A stretch of 64,000 nt of DNA from Mycolicibacterium chlorophenolicum (GTDB lineage Bacteria > Actinomycetota > Actinomycetes > Mycobacteriales > Mycobacteriaceae), in contig NZ_JYNL01000030.1 of the NCBI RefSeq assembly GCF_001044235.1, forward strand, positions 86,203 through 150,202, given 5' to 3'. The translations under genes and the position numbers were made by a program. The first letter of the stretch is position 1, and every line of letters starts with the position of its first letter. The notes below the pieces were generated by a model. The model worked only from the letters and a program-made list of their open reading frames with translations. It ran no database searches and was not told where the DNA came from. Below are positions 51,278 to 59,460 of the stretch, in pieces.

Positions 51278-52800
51278 TGGCCGAGACGGGAACCTTCGAC
51301 TACGTCATCGTCGGGGGTGGCAGCGCGGGCTGCGTGCTCGCCGCGCGGCTGTCCGAGGATCCGGACGTGACGGTCTGCCTGATCGAGGCCGGACCGTCCG
51401 ACGTGGGCGACGGCAAGATCCTGGTGCTGTCGGACTGGATGCATCTGCTCGACTCCGGCTACGACTGGGACTATCCGGTCGAGCCCCAGGAGCGCGGCAA
51501 CTCGTTCATGCGGCACGCGCGCGGCAAGGTGCTCGGCGGCTGCTCGTCGCACAACTCGTGCATCGCCTTCCACCCGCCCGCCGAGGCGCTCGACGAGTGG
51601 GCGGCGATGGGCGCCACCGGCTGGGGAGCGGCCGAGGTGCTGCCGCTGGTGAAGCGTCTCACCGAGACGGTGACGCTGCGGGACGTTCCGCCCGAGGACC
51701 CCTGCGGCGCAGCGGTTCTCGAGGCGGCGGCGATGGCCGGGATGCCGACCGTGGCGTTCAACCGCGGGGAGACGGTGCGCAACGGCGCGGGCTGGTTCCA
51801 GATCAACGCCACTGAGGACGGCACGCGGAACTCGTCGTCGCACGCGTTCCTGCACCCGATCCTGGGCACCCGCAAGAACCTCGAGGTGCGCACCGACACC
51901 TGGGTGGCGGAGGTGCTGTTCGACGACGCCCTGCGCGCCACCGGGGTGCGCTACCAGCGCCCGGACCTCACCGGCTACGACACCGTCGCCGCGCGCCGGG
52001 AGGTGATCCTGACCGCCGGCGCCATCGACACCCCGAAACTGTTGATGCTCTCCGGGATCGGGCCCACCGCGCACCTGCGCGAGATCGGCGTCGACGTGCG
52101 CGTCGACTCGCCCGGGGTGGGCGCCAACCTCGACGACCACGTCGAGGGCCTGGTGTTCTGGGAGGCGGCCCGGCCGATGGTGACCGAGTCGACCCAGTGG
52201 TGGGAGATCGGGCTGTTCACCACGATCGACGAGGGCGTGACCCAGCCGGACCTGATGATGCACTACGGCAGCGTCCCGTTCGACATGAACACGCTGCGCC
52301 GCGGCTACCCGACCACCGACAACGGATTCTGCCTGACGCCCAACGTGACTCAGGGTCACTCACGGGGGACGGTCCGGTTGCGCACCCGCGACTTCCGTGA
52401 CCGCCCCCGCGTCGACCCGCGGTACTTCACCGACCCGGACGGCTACGACGACCGGATCATGCTGGCGGGGGTGAAACTCGCCCGCCGCATCGCCGAACAG
52501 TCCCCGCTGACACCGTGGGTGGCGCGCGAACTCGCCCCGGGACCGGACGCCACCACCGACGACGAGCTGCTCGACTACATCCACCAGTGTCACAACACCG
52601 TCTACCACCCGGCGGCGACGGCCCGGATGGGCGCGGTGTCCGACCCGATGGCCGTGCTCGACCCGCAGCTGCGGGTCAAGGGGGTCACCGGACTGCGGGT
52701 GGTGGATGCCTCCGCGATGCCGAAACTGCCTGCGGTGAACCCGAACATCACCGTGATGACCATGGCGGAGAAGTGTGCCGACCTCATCCGAACAGGCTGA
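51277..52800 (+). CDS. GMC-family oxidoreductase, choline-dehydrogenase-like
   Basis: The 507-residue FAD-dependent GMC oxidoreductase has DYVIVGGGSAGCVLAARLSED at the N-terminus (Rossmann motif, quoted in part), HARGKVLGGCSSHNSCIAF (GMC signature 1), GAIDTPKLLMLSGIGP (GMC signature 2) and the C-terminal catalytic region CHNTVYHPAATARMG with the active His, then VNPNITVMTMAEKCADLI. In this operon it most likely oxidises choline to betaine aldehyde; other alcohols are possible. It overlaps the permease stop by one base and the downstream cNMP/CBS gene by 26 bp. Confidence 0.88.
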   Translation: MAETGTFDYVIVGGGSAGCVLAARLSEDPDVTVCLIEAGPSDVGDGKILVLSDWMHLLDSGYDWDYPVEPQERGNSFMRHARGKVLGGCSSHNSCIAFHPPAEALDEWAAMGATGWGAAEVLPLVKRLTETVTLRDVPPEDPCGAAVLEAAAMAGMPTVAFNRGETVRNGAGWFQINATEDGTRNSSSHAFLHPILGTRKNLEVRTDTWVAEVLFDDALRATGVRYQRPDLTGYDTVAARREVILTAGAIDTPKLLMLSGIGPTAHLREIGVDVRVDSPGVGANLDDHVEGLVFWEAARPMVTESTQWWEIGLFTTIDEGVTQPDLMMHYGSVPFDMNTLRRGYPTTDNGFCLTPNVTQGHSRGTVRLRTRDFRDRPRVDPRYFTDPDGYDDRIMLAGVKLARRIAEQSPLTPWVARELAPGPDATTDDELLDYIHQCHNTVYHPAATARMGAVSDPMAVLDPQLRVKGVTGLRVVDASAMPKLPAVNPNITVMTMAEKCADLIRTG

Positions 52801-54625
52801 GCGCGCCCGGCTGCCGGACTTCCTGGCCGAGCACACCCCGTTCCAGGCCTCGACCGCCGAGGAACTCGCGGCACTGGCCGACGGGGCCGCGATCGAACGG
52901 TTCCCCGCCGGCGTCGTCGTCGCCGACTACGCCGCCCGCGTCCCCGACGAGGTCTGGATGGTGCGCGACGGCATGGTGGCGTTGCGGGCCAGCGGCGACG
53001 GCTCGCTGATCGACGTCGTCGGTCCCGGGGGCATCTTCGGTTACATGCCGCTGTTGACCGGCGCCGGAATGGATTTCGAGGCGCGCACCGCGGCGCCGAG
53101 CACACTGATCCGGCTGCCGGGCAGCCTGGTCCGGGCACAGTTCGCCAAGCCGGCCGGGCTGGCGTTCCTGGCGTCGTCGGGCTGGAACCGCGCCGCGGCC
53201 GAGCGGCCGACCATCGCCCCGGCCACCGACAGCAGGCCGGTCGCCGAACTCGTCCACGGCGACGTGCTGATCGTCGGGCCGGGGGAGACCGTGCGCGACG
53301 TCGTGACGAAGATGACCGAGCACCACGTGTCCTACGCGTTGATCCGGTTACCGGACGGCGGCCTGGGCATCTTCACCGACCGCGATCTGCGCACCCGGGT
53401 GGTGGCCGCCGGGTTGTCCGTCGACGTCTCCATCGCCTCGGTGATGAGCGCCCCGGCCCGCACCGTGACCGCCGACCTGACCGCCGACAGTGTGCTGATG
53501 GAGATGCTGGAGTGCGGGCTGCGGCACATGCCGGTGCTCACCCCGCGCGGCGAGGTGGTGGGGGTGCTCGAGGACGCCGACCTGCTGGCCGCGTCGGCGC
53601 GCCAGAGCTTCCTGCTGCGCCGCTCGATCGCGCTCGCCACCGATGCGGCGCAGTTGCGCGCCGTCGGCCACCAGGTCACCGGGACCGCCGTGGATCTGTT
53701 CCGCAGCGGCACCAAGGCCGTGGCCACCAGCGCGATCCTGTCGGTGGTGATCGACAGCCTGGTGCGCCGCGCGCTCGAACTGGTCGTCGCGCAGGGTGAC
53801 GGCGTGCCCGCCGGCGGATTCGCCTGGCTCACGCTCGGCAGCGTCGCACGCCGCGAGGCGATGCCGTCCTCCGATGTCGACAGTGCGCTGTCGTGGCGTG
53901 ACGACCTGGCGGGCCAGGCGCCGCGGCTGCGGACCCTCGCCGGTGCGGTGCACGATCTGCTCGATGACGCCGGGCTGCCCTCGGACCGCAACGGCGCGAT
54001 CGCCGCGAAGCCGAAATTCTCGCGCTCACAGTCGGATTGGCGTGCTGCTGCGCGAGGATGGCTCGACGACCCGCTGCGCGACCGCGGGCTGATGTTCTCC
54101 TCGCTGCTGATCGACGGGCGCGTGGTGTGGGGCGACCCGGGCCTGCACACGGTGCCGGCGGCCTATCAGCGGATGCGCGAGGAACATCCGAACGCACTGC
54201 GCCTGCAACTGCTCGACGCGCTGTCGGGCCGGATGAAGACCCGCTCGCTGCGCGACGTGCTGTCGCGGCGCGGCGGCACCTTCGACCTGAAGAACCACGC
54301 CGTCACACCGATCGTCAACCTGGCCCGGTGGGGTGGGCTGGCCGCCGGTGTCACGTCGGCGTCCACGCCGACGCGGCTGGAGGCGGCCGCCCAGGCCGGC
54401 GCGCTCAGCGAGCGCGATGCCCGCACGCTGGGCGATGTGTTCGCGATGCTGCAGCGGCTACGGATGGCCCATCAGGTGGATCAGATCACCGCGGGCCGCA
54501 CACCCGGCGACATCGTCGCGTCCTCTGAGTTGTCGCCGCTCAACCGCAGTCTGCTCGGTGACGGGCTGCGTGAGATCGCCGCCGTGCGGCGACGTGTCGG
54601 CAACCTCGGGCTCACGGGCGTATAG
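52775..54625 (+). CDS. cNMP-binding, CBS-pair and DUF294 nucleotidyltransferase-like protein
   Basis: This 616-residue multidomain cytosolic protein has an N-terminal cyclic-nucleotide-binding-like fold (about 20-130), then two CBS domains (about 150-280; LVHGDVLIVGPGETVRDVV and GIFTDRDLRTRVV, then VMSAPARTV and GVLEDADLL), then a DUF294 putative nucleotidyltransferase region with LGSVARREAMPSSDVDSAL near residue 355, where the Asp residues would bind metal, and a helical C-terminal domain. Related proteins are found with acetate or amine catabolism genes and may act as nucleotide-responsive regulators. GTG 52775 has GGAGAAG upstream, inside the end of the GMC gene. Confidence 0.85.
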   Translation: MPTSSEQAERARLPDFLAEHTPFQASTAEELAALADGAAIERFPAGVVVADYAARVPDEVWMVRDGMVALRASGDGSLIDVVGPGGIFGYMPLLTGAGMDFEARTAAPSTLIRLPGSLVRAQFAKPAGLAFLASSGWNRAAAERPTIAPATDSRPVAELVHGDVLIVGPGETVRDVVTKMTEHHVSYALIRLPDGGLGIFTDRDLRTRVVAAGLSVDVSIASVMSAPARTVTADLTADSVLMEMLECGLRHMPVLTPRGEVVGVLEDADLLAASARQSFLLRRSIALATDAAQLRAVGHQVTGTAVDLFRSGTKAVATSAILSVVIDSLVRRALELVVAQGDGVPAGGFAWLTLGSVARREAMPSSDVDSALSWRDDLAGQAPRLRTLAGAVHDLLDDAGLPSDRNGAIAAKPKFSRSQSDWRAAARGWLDDPLRDRGLMFSSLLIDGRVVWGDPGLHTVPAAYQRMREEHPNALRLQLLDALSGRMKTRSLRDVLSRRGGTFDLKNHAVTPIVNLARWGGLAAGVTSASTPTRLEAAAQAGALSERDARTLGDVFAMLQRLRMAHQVDQITAGRTPGDIVASSELSPLNRSLLGDGLREIAAVRRRVGNLGLTGV

Positions 54626-54637
54626 GGTCGGTGAGCA

Positions 54638-55456
54638 ATGCCTTCCCCCGAGCCCACCCCCTCCGAGCGCGCACCCCGGGAGCCGGCCGCCGCCGTGCAA
54701 TCCGTCGACCGGGCGTTGCAGGTGCTGGAGATCATCGCCGGTCTCGGGCAGGCCGGGGTCACCGAGATCGCCGCCGAGCTCGGCGTGCACAAGTCCACCG
54801 CGTCGCGGCTGGTCGCCGCGCTCGAGGCCCGCGGCTACGTCGAACAGATCTCCGAACGCGGCAAGTACCGCCTCGGGCTGGCGATCTCCCGATTGTCCTA
54901 CGCGGCCGGGGGGCACGCCGACCTGGTGAAGACGAGCCAGGACATCTGCGACGCGCTGAGCATCGACGTGGGGGAGACCACCAACGTGGCGGTGCTCGAC
55001 GGTGACCGCATCGTCAACATCGTCGAGTCGATCGGCCCGGCGGAGATCACGCTGCGCACCTGGGTCGGCCAGAGCTGCCCGGCGTACGCCACCTCCAGTG
55101 GCAAGGTGCTGCTCGCAGGCCTGGAGCCGGCCGACGTGCGGGCCCGGCTGCGCCCGCCCTGGGTGCCCTTCACCGACGCCACCGTGACCACCGTCGACGA
55201 CCTCGCCGAGCAGCTGGCCGCGGTGCGGGAGCGCGGATGGGCCAGTGTCACCGAGGAACTCGAGGTGGGTCTGAACGCGGTGGCCGCGCCGATCTTCGAC
55301 GTCCACTCGCAAGTGGTTGCGGCACTGAGTGTTTCGGGACCGGCCTACCGGCTGTCGGTGGAGCGGTTCGACGAGGTGGCGAAACGCACGGTGGCCGCCG
55401 CCGACGCCGTGAGCCGCCGCCTCGGCTGGAGCGCGCGGGCCGGTCAGGTCCAGTAG
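54638..55456 (+). CDS. IclR-family transcriptional regulator
   Basis: The 272-residue regulator has a winged-helix domain (SVDRALQVLEIIAGLG, TEIAAELGVHKSTASRLVAALEARGYVEQ in blocks, wing YRLGLAI) and a C-terminal effector-binding domain (VLDGDRIVNIVESI, GQSCPAYATSSGKVLLAGL, ERGWASVTEELEVGLNAVAAPIFD). It is the last gene of the choline/betaine operon, 12 bp after the preceding gene, and probably controls it through the palindromic sites at 43412-43446 using an intermediate such as glycine betaine or dimethylglycine as ligand; this is inference from position. It converges on the following SPL-like gene with a 13-bp overlap. Confidence 0.9.
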   Translation: MPSPEPTPSERAPREPAAAVQSVDRALQVLEIIAGLGQAGVTEIAAELGVHKSTASRLVAALEARGYVEQISERGKYRLGLAISRLSYAAGGHADLVKTSQDICDALSIDVGETTNVAVLDGDRIVNIVESIGPAEITLRTWVGQSCPAYATSSGKVLLAGLEPADVRARLRPPWVPFTDATVTTVDDLAEQLAAVRERGWASVTEELEVGLNAVAAPIFDVHSQVVAALSVSGPAYRLSVERFDEVAKRTVAAADAVSRRLGWSARAGQVQ

Positions 55457-56529
55457 AGCGTCCGGGCGGACGGCAGCGTCGCGGCGAGTTCGGCGTCGAA
55501 CCAGGACCGCAGTTGCGCCATCGTGTCTTTGGGATAGACGTACTTCGCCGCGCCGTACTTGCCGAACTTGCGTGTCCGGGCCGCCTCGTCCATCTCCAGT
55601 TTCGTCCGCGGGTACCACGACGTCAGCACGTCCTTGCTGGCCGCGGTGAAGCGGTGGGTGATGCACTCGACGGTCAGATCGAGGTCCGGGATGTCCGCGG
55701 TGGCGTCGGCCACGGTGCGCAGCAGATCGCCGTAACCGCTGCGCCAGTCCGGGATCGGCATGATGGGCGCGATCGTGAGGCCCACCGGGTAGCCCGCGGC
55801 GGCCAGTGCGGCCAGCGCCGCCACCCGTCGGGGCAGCCGGGCGGTGCCGCCCTCGAAGCGTCCGGCGATCTCCTCGGCGTTGACCGACACCCGCACCCGG
55901 GTCCTGCCGTGGTGCGGCAGGTTCAGCAGCGGCGCGACGTCTTCGTACTTGGTGGTGAACCGCAGCCCGACCCGGGCCGCCCAGTCGTGGGTGCCGACGT
56001 GGGCGATGGCCGTCGACAGCGATCCGGTCAGATGCTCGAGCGCCAGCGGATCGGTGTAGCAGGACGCCTCGAACGTGGTGCCCTCGCCGGCGCGCACCGA
56101 GGCCGACGTGACAGTGCCAAGGCCCACGTGGTCGTCCATGCCGGCGAGGATCTCGGGCAGGTTCGCATACACCCGCGTGATCGGCGGCCCGGACAGCGAG
56201 CCCGCGAGATAGCAGTACTGGCAGTGCCCGGGGCATCCCTCGGCGAGGTCCATCCGCCAGTCCGCACTCGGCGGGATCGGCTGCATCCGCCGCTTCGACG
56301 GAGGCGCGACGACCACCGCGAGCGTGCGTTTGGCCAGCGCGTAGGTGGACCGATCGTCCTCGCCGCGCAGCGAGGGTAAGCGGTCACCGCGCAGGACGTC
56401 GATGTCGCGAACGCCGGCGGCCTCGCACCGGGAGATGATCTTCGCGCCGTGCGGGAGTTCTGCCGCCGAGCGCGTCACCAGCACACGCCGGGGGAGCCAC
56501 CGCACAGGTCCGGGGGGAGATGTCGTCAT
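55444..56529 (-). CDS. Spore photoproduct lyase-family radical SAM protein
   Basis: This 361-residue radical SAM protein has the cluster motif CPGHCQYCYL (Cys99, Cys103, Cys106; C-x3-C-x2-C), preceded by the SPL-type N-terminal domain (PRRVLVTRSAAELPHGAKII, trimmed) and followed by the partial TIM barrel with SVNAEEIAGRFEGGTARL and FGKYGAAKYVYP, a C-terminal segment typical of SPL. True SPL reverses the spore photoproduct thymine dimer using a fourth conserved Cys; mycobacteria are not known to make such spores, so the substrate may be a different DNA photolesion. It is encoded opposite the IclR gene and overlaps its end. Confidence 0.88.
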   Translation of the reverse strand: MTTSPPGPVRWLPRRVLVTRSAAELPHGAKIISRCEAAGVRDIDVLRGDRLPSLRGEDDRSTYALAKRTLAVVVAPPSKRRMQPIPPSADWRMDLAEGCPGHCQYCYLAGSLSGPPITRVYANLPEILAGMDDHVGLGTVTSASVRAGEGTTFEASCYTDPLALEHLTGSLSTAIAHVGTHDWAARVGLRFTTKYEDVAPLLNLPHHGRTRVRVSVNAEEIAGRFEGGTARLPRRVAALAALAAAGYPVGLTIAPIMPIPDWRSGYGDLLRTVADATADIPDLDLTVECITHRFTAASKDVLTSWYPRTKLEMDEAARTRKFGKYGAAKYVYPKDTMAQLRSWFDAELAATLPSARTLYWT

Positions 56530-56560
56530 CGCTTGGGGAGCAACGGAATTGATCTTGTCG

Positions 56561-57463
56561 TCATTCCTGCGGATGCGGTGTTCTCCGCTCGAGCAGCAGG
56601 CGGGCGAACGCGTCGGGGCACTCCAGCGGGGTGAAGTGACCGGCGTCGGGGGCGGTGTGCAGCGTCACGTCGGTGAAGTAGTGCTCGAGCCGGTCCGACC
56701 ACGCAGGGGGGAACAGCGGATCGCGGCCCGGCCACAGCACATCGGTGGGGGCGTGGATCCTGATCGCCTGCTCGGGCGGGAGCTCGGTCAGCGACTGCGC
56801 GATGGTGCCCGCCCCGGCCCGATACCACGCGATCGAGGCGGTGAAGGCGCCCGGCAGTGCGTAGTCGGCCACCAGCGCGTCGAGGTCGTCCTCGCCGAGG
56901 GTGAATCCCGGTCCGGACCAATGACTCCAGAAGTGCGACAGATAGTCGCGCACGGCGTCGTGATTGCCGTCGACCAGCCGCGCCGACAGCGGCAGCTGGT
57001 GAAACGCCTGGTACCAGAACTCGGCTTGCGCGGGTGCGGTGAGCACGCGTTCGCCCGCACCGGGCAGCGGCGGGGACAGCACCAGCGCGTGCACCAGGTC
57101 GGGGTGCATGCGCGCCACACTCTGGGCGACGCGGCTGCCGACGTCGTACCCGCCGATCACCACCGGCGCCAGACCGAGCTCGGCGATCAGCCCGACGACG
57201 CTGGCCGCCTGCGCCGACGCGCTGTAGAAGTGGCTGACGGCCACGTCGTGCTTGTCGGAACCGCCGAAGCCGCGCAGATCGGGCACCACCACGTCGAGGG
57301 TCCGGCCGGAGGCGAGCAGCAGCGGCACCAGCCGCCGGTAGTCGTGCCGGTTGCCGGGCCAGCCGTGCAGCAGCAGCACCGACGGGGCGCCGGGAGTGCC
57401 GAAGCGGTCGAAGGTCAGCCGGAAACCGTCGACGGGCGCGCTGCGCGATGCCCGTAACCCCAT
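56561..57463 (-). CDS. Alpha/beta hydrolase, epoxide-hydrolase-like
   Basis: This 300-residue alpha/beta hydrolase has the HGWPGNRHDY oxyanion-hole loop (residues 34-43), DLRGFGGSDK, and the nucleophile elbow GGYDVGSRVAQ with Asp rather than Ser, as in epoxide hydrolases and haloalkane dehalogenases. A catalytic His is in DAGHFTPLECPD. The cap contains Tyr/Trp residues that could activate an epoxide, which favours an epoxide hydrolase. The substrate is unknown. It lies just after the DUF1023 hydrolase gene (4-bp gap), so the two may be co-transcribed. Confidence 0.87.
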   Translation of the reverse strand: MGLRASRSAPVDGFRLTFDRFGTPGAPSVLLLHGWPGNRHDYRRLVPLLLASGRTLDVVVPDLRGFGGSDKHDVAVSHFYSASAQAASVVGLIAELGLAPVVIGGYDVGSRVAQSVARMHPDLVHALVLSPPLPGAGERVLTAPAQAEFWYQAFHQLPLSARLVDGNHDAVRDYLSHFWSHWSGPGFTLGEDDLDALVADYALPGAFTASIAWYRAGAGTIAQSLTELPPEQAIRIHAPTDVLWPGRDPLFPPAWSDRLEHYFTDVTLHTAPDAGHFTPLECPDAFARLLLERRTPHPQE

Positions 57464-57467
57464 GCGC

Positions 57468-59087
57468 TCATTGTGGCGCGTCGGCGCCGGCGCGATGCAG
57501 CGTTTCGGAATCCCCTGTGATGACCGCGAGCACCGTCCGCCACGAATCCGAGGGCCGGTTCAGCATGCCGCTGTGGGCCTCCCATCCGGCCACCGGCCGG
57601 CCGTCGTCGTAATACCCTGCGCGCAAACGGATCACGCCGGGCATCTCGTCGGGGTCGGCACCGTGCGGCCCGCCCGGGATGCCCTGCACGGCCTCGATGA
57701 AGTCGCCGGGCGCGGTCATCGAGAAGCGCAGCACGTCGGGATTGCGGTTGTGCCAGTCCGACGGGTCGTCGACGCCGACCCCGGAGCCGGCGGCGGCCAG
57801 AAACAGCGTCCTATCCGACGTGAGCCCCAGCGCCTCGGCGGTGCCGACGATCGAGCCGCCGTACGAGTGCCCGATCACCGTCACGGGGACGCCGGGCGCC
57901 ACCGCGCGGTCGACGTCTTCGCTGAACGCCACCAGGCGCGGCGCCATGTCCAGCGCGCTGCGCGGGTCGGCGGCCTCGAGCAGCACGGCGGCGGGATCGT
58001 GCACCTGGGGGAACGGTCCGCCGAGGTAGGTGATGACCGCCGCGTCGCCGTGGCTGCCGGACACGAACCGGCGTGCGGTGGCGGCGGTGGCCGCCGAGCC
58101 CTCGACGGTGGTGTTCACCCCCGGCACCAGCACCGCGACGCTGTGCGCGGTCGCGAGGTCGCCGTGCAGTTCGACCAGCGACGAGCGGGCGGGGTCGAAC
58201 GCCAGGATCTGGCGCTGGATGCGGCCCCCGGCGCGGATCGGGTCGTCGACCTCGGCGAGCAGCCCGCGATACAAGGCGATCCGTCGGCGGGACTCGGTGT
58301 CGCGCCCGGACTCGGCCAGGATGGCCGCGGCGATGTTGATCCGGTTCGCGGCGACCCGCATCGGCCACGGAATTCCATCGGTGTTGCCGACCTGCCGCGG
58401 GTACTGGGCGACCAGCCGGTCGCGCTGCTCGGGTGTCATCGCGGCGATCTGGCCGGCGATGTCGTCCTGGCCCGTCGTCGGCCAGCCGCCCACGACGTCG
58501 ACCGGGGGACCGGGCGCGGCGCCGGCGGGCACGGTGGGCGCCGGGGTGGCGCGGGTGTCCCCGCTCAGCGCCGCGGCGAGGTCGGACGCCGCGTCGTCGT
58601 CGGCCGCGTCCAGCCGGTCGAGGGCCGCCGTGAGTTGTGAATGTGTCTGTGCCGCAGCGACATCGAGCATCTGTCCGGCCGCGGTCGCGTCGCCCCCGGC
58701 CAGCAGGACCAGCACCGGATCCAGGGTCGCCGCGCGGGTGACCGAACCGTCCTCGGCGACGGCGAGTCCGTCCCGGCGGGCCCGTTCGAGGACGTCGAGC
58801 ACGTCGCTGCGCGCGGCGGCCAGCTGCTCCGCACCGTCGGTCGCGGCCACCGACGCGGCGATCAGTTGACGCGCCAGCGCTGCAGCTGCGGCGGCCACGC
58901 TGCCGGCCTGCCGTCGGGCGGCCTCGGCCGCGGCCCCCTCCCAGTGCTCGCGGGTGCCGTCGCTCGACGCCAGCACGGCGTCGGCCTCGCCGCAGATCCG
59001 GCGGGCCAGCTCGTCGCAGTCCGACGCCAGATCGCGCAGCGCATCGGGGTGCCACGCCTGCGCCTGCGCCACCGTCGGACGGCTCAC
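57468..59087 (-). CDS. DUF1023 alpha/beta hydrolase with WXG100-like N-terminus
   Basis: The 539-residue protein has an N-terminal helical region (about 1-150; AWHPDALRDLASDCDELARRI ... HWEGAAAEAARRQAGSVAAAA, trimmed) resembling WXG100/ESX-substrate helical hairpins, including an HW-G turn. A Pro/Ala linker follows (about 185-205) and then a C-terminal DUF1023 hydrolase with nucleophile elbow VTVIGHSYGGSIVG. The combination is typical of type VII-associated or polymorphic-toxin-like proteins in actinobacteria. The GTG start at 59087 overlaps the stop of the small upstream gene, its likely partner. Substrate unknown. Confidence 0.82.
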   Translation of the reverse strand: MSRPTVAQAQAWHPDALRDLASDCDELARRICGEADAVLASSDGTREHWEGAAAEAARRQAGSVAAAAAALARQLIAASVAATDGAEQLAAARSDVLDVLERARRDGLAVAEDGSVTRAATLDPVLVLLAGGDATAAGQMLDVAAAQTHSQLTAALDRLDAADDDAASDLAAALSGDTRATPAPTVPAGAAPGPPVDVVGGWPTTGQDDIAGQIAAMTPEQRDRLVAQYPRQVGNTDGIPWPMRVAANRINIAAAILAESGRDTESRRRIALYRGLLAEVDDPIRAGGRIQRQILAFDPARSSLVELHGDLATAHSVAVLVPGVNTTVEGSAATAATARRFVSGSHGDAAVITYLGGPFPQVHDPAAVLLEAADPRSALDMAPRLVAFSEDVDRAVAPGVPVTVIGHSYGGSIVGTAEALGLTSDRTLFLAAAGSGVGVDDPSDWHNRNPDVLRFSMTAPGDFIEAVQGIPGGPHGADPDEMPGVIRLRAGYYDDGRPVAGWEAHSGMLNRPSDSWRTVLAVITGDSETLHRAGADAPQ

Positions 59088-59356
59088 CGGCCCAGCCGGT
59101 CCCCGCCGTCGCGGTCGGCACGCTCGAAATCCTCGGCGGCGCGGCGCGCCGCCAGCGCCCAGCCCCGCAGCCCGGCGGCGACGTCCTCGAGCCCGGCGAC
59201 CACCGCCGCGGCGGACACGGCCGCGACCCGCGATCCCGGCAGCGCGGCGGGGTCGAGGGCCGGGCACGGCAGCGCCCCGATCTCGTCCGCGATCGCCCAG
59301 ACCCGGTCGGCGACACCGCGCAGGCGTTCGACGTCGACCCGCGTGAATTCCCCCAT
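59084..59356 (-). CDS. Small EspC/WXG100-like helical protein
   Basis: This 90-residue helical protein begins [27 protein letters not shown] and ends in [26 protein letters not shown]. Two helices separated by an Ala/Val-rich stretch, and a W-x-hydrophobic-A turn, resemble EspC-type (DUF2580) ESX-secretion-associated proteins. It is coupled to the DUF1023 hydrolase gene by a 4-bp overlap. Such small partners commonly form a heterodimer with the N-terminal helices of the larger protein for type VII export; here this is inference. It diverges from pafA. Confidence 0.7.
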   Translation of the reverse strand: MGEFTRVDVERLRGVADRVWAIADEIGALPCPALDPAALPGSRVAAVSAAAVVAGLEDVAAGLRGWALAARRAAEDFERADRDGGDRLGR

Positions 59357-59447
59357 GGCTCATGCTGGCACCCCGCGGGTGCCCTCCCGCCGGGTTATCC
59401 ACAGCCTTCTTTGGGCGTGGACAACCACGCCCGCGCCGAGCAGCGGC

Positions 59448-59453
59448 TAGTCT
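59448..59453 (+). promoter_or_regulatory. -10 box of pafA
   Basis: TAGTCT ends exactly 7 nt before the GTG of pafA at 59461, with no Shine-Dalgarno in between. The predicted transcript starts at the start codon (leaderless), the same arrangement as in dop and pafB. Confidence 0.6.
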
Positions 59454-59460
59454 CGATGAG

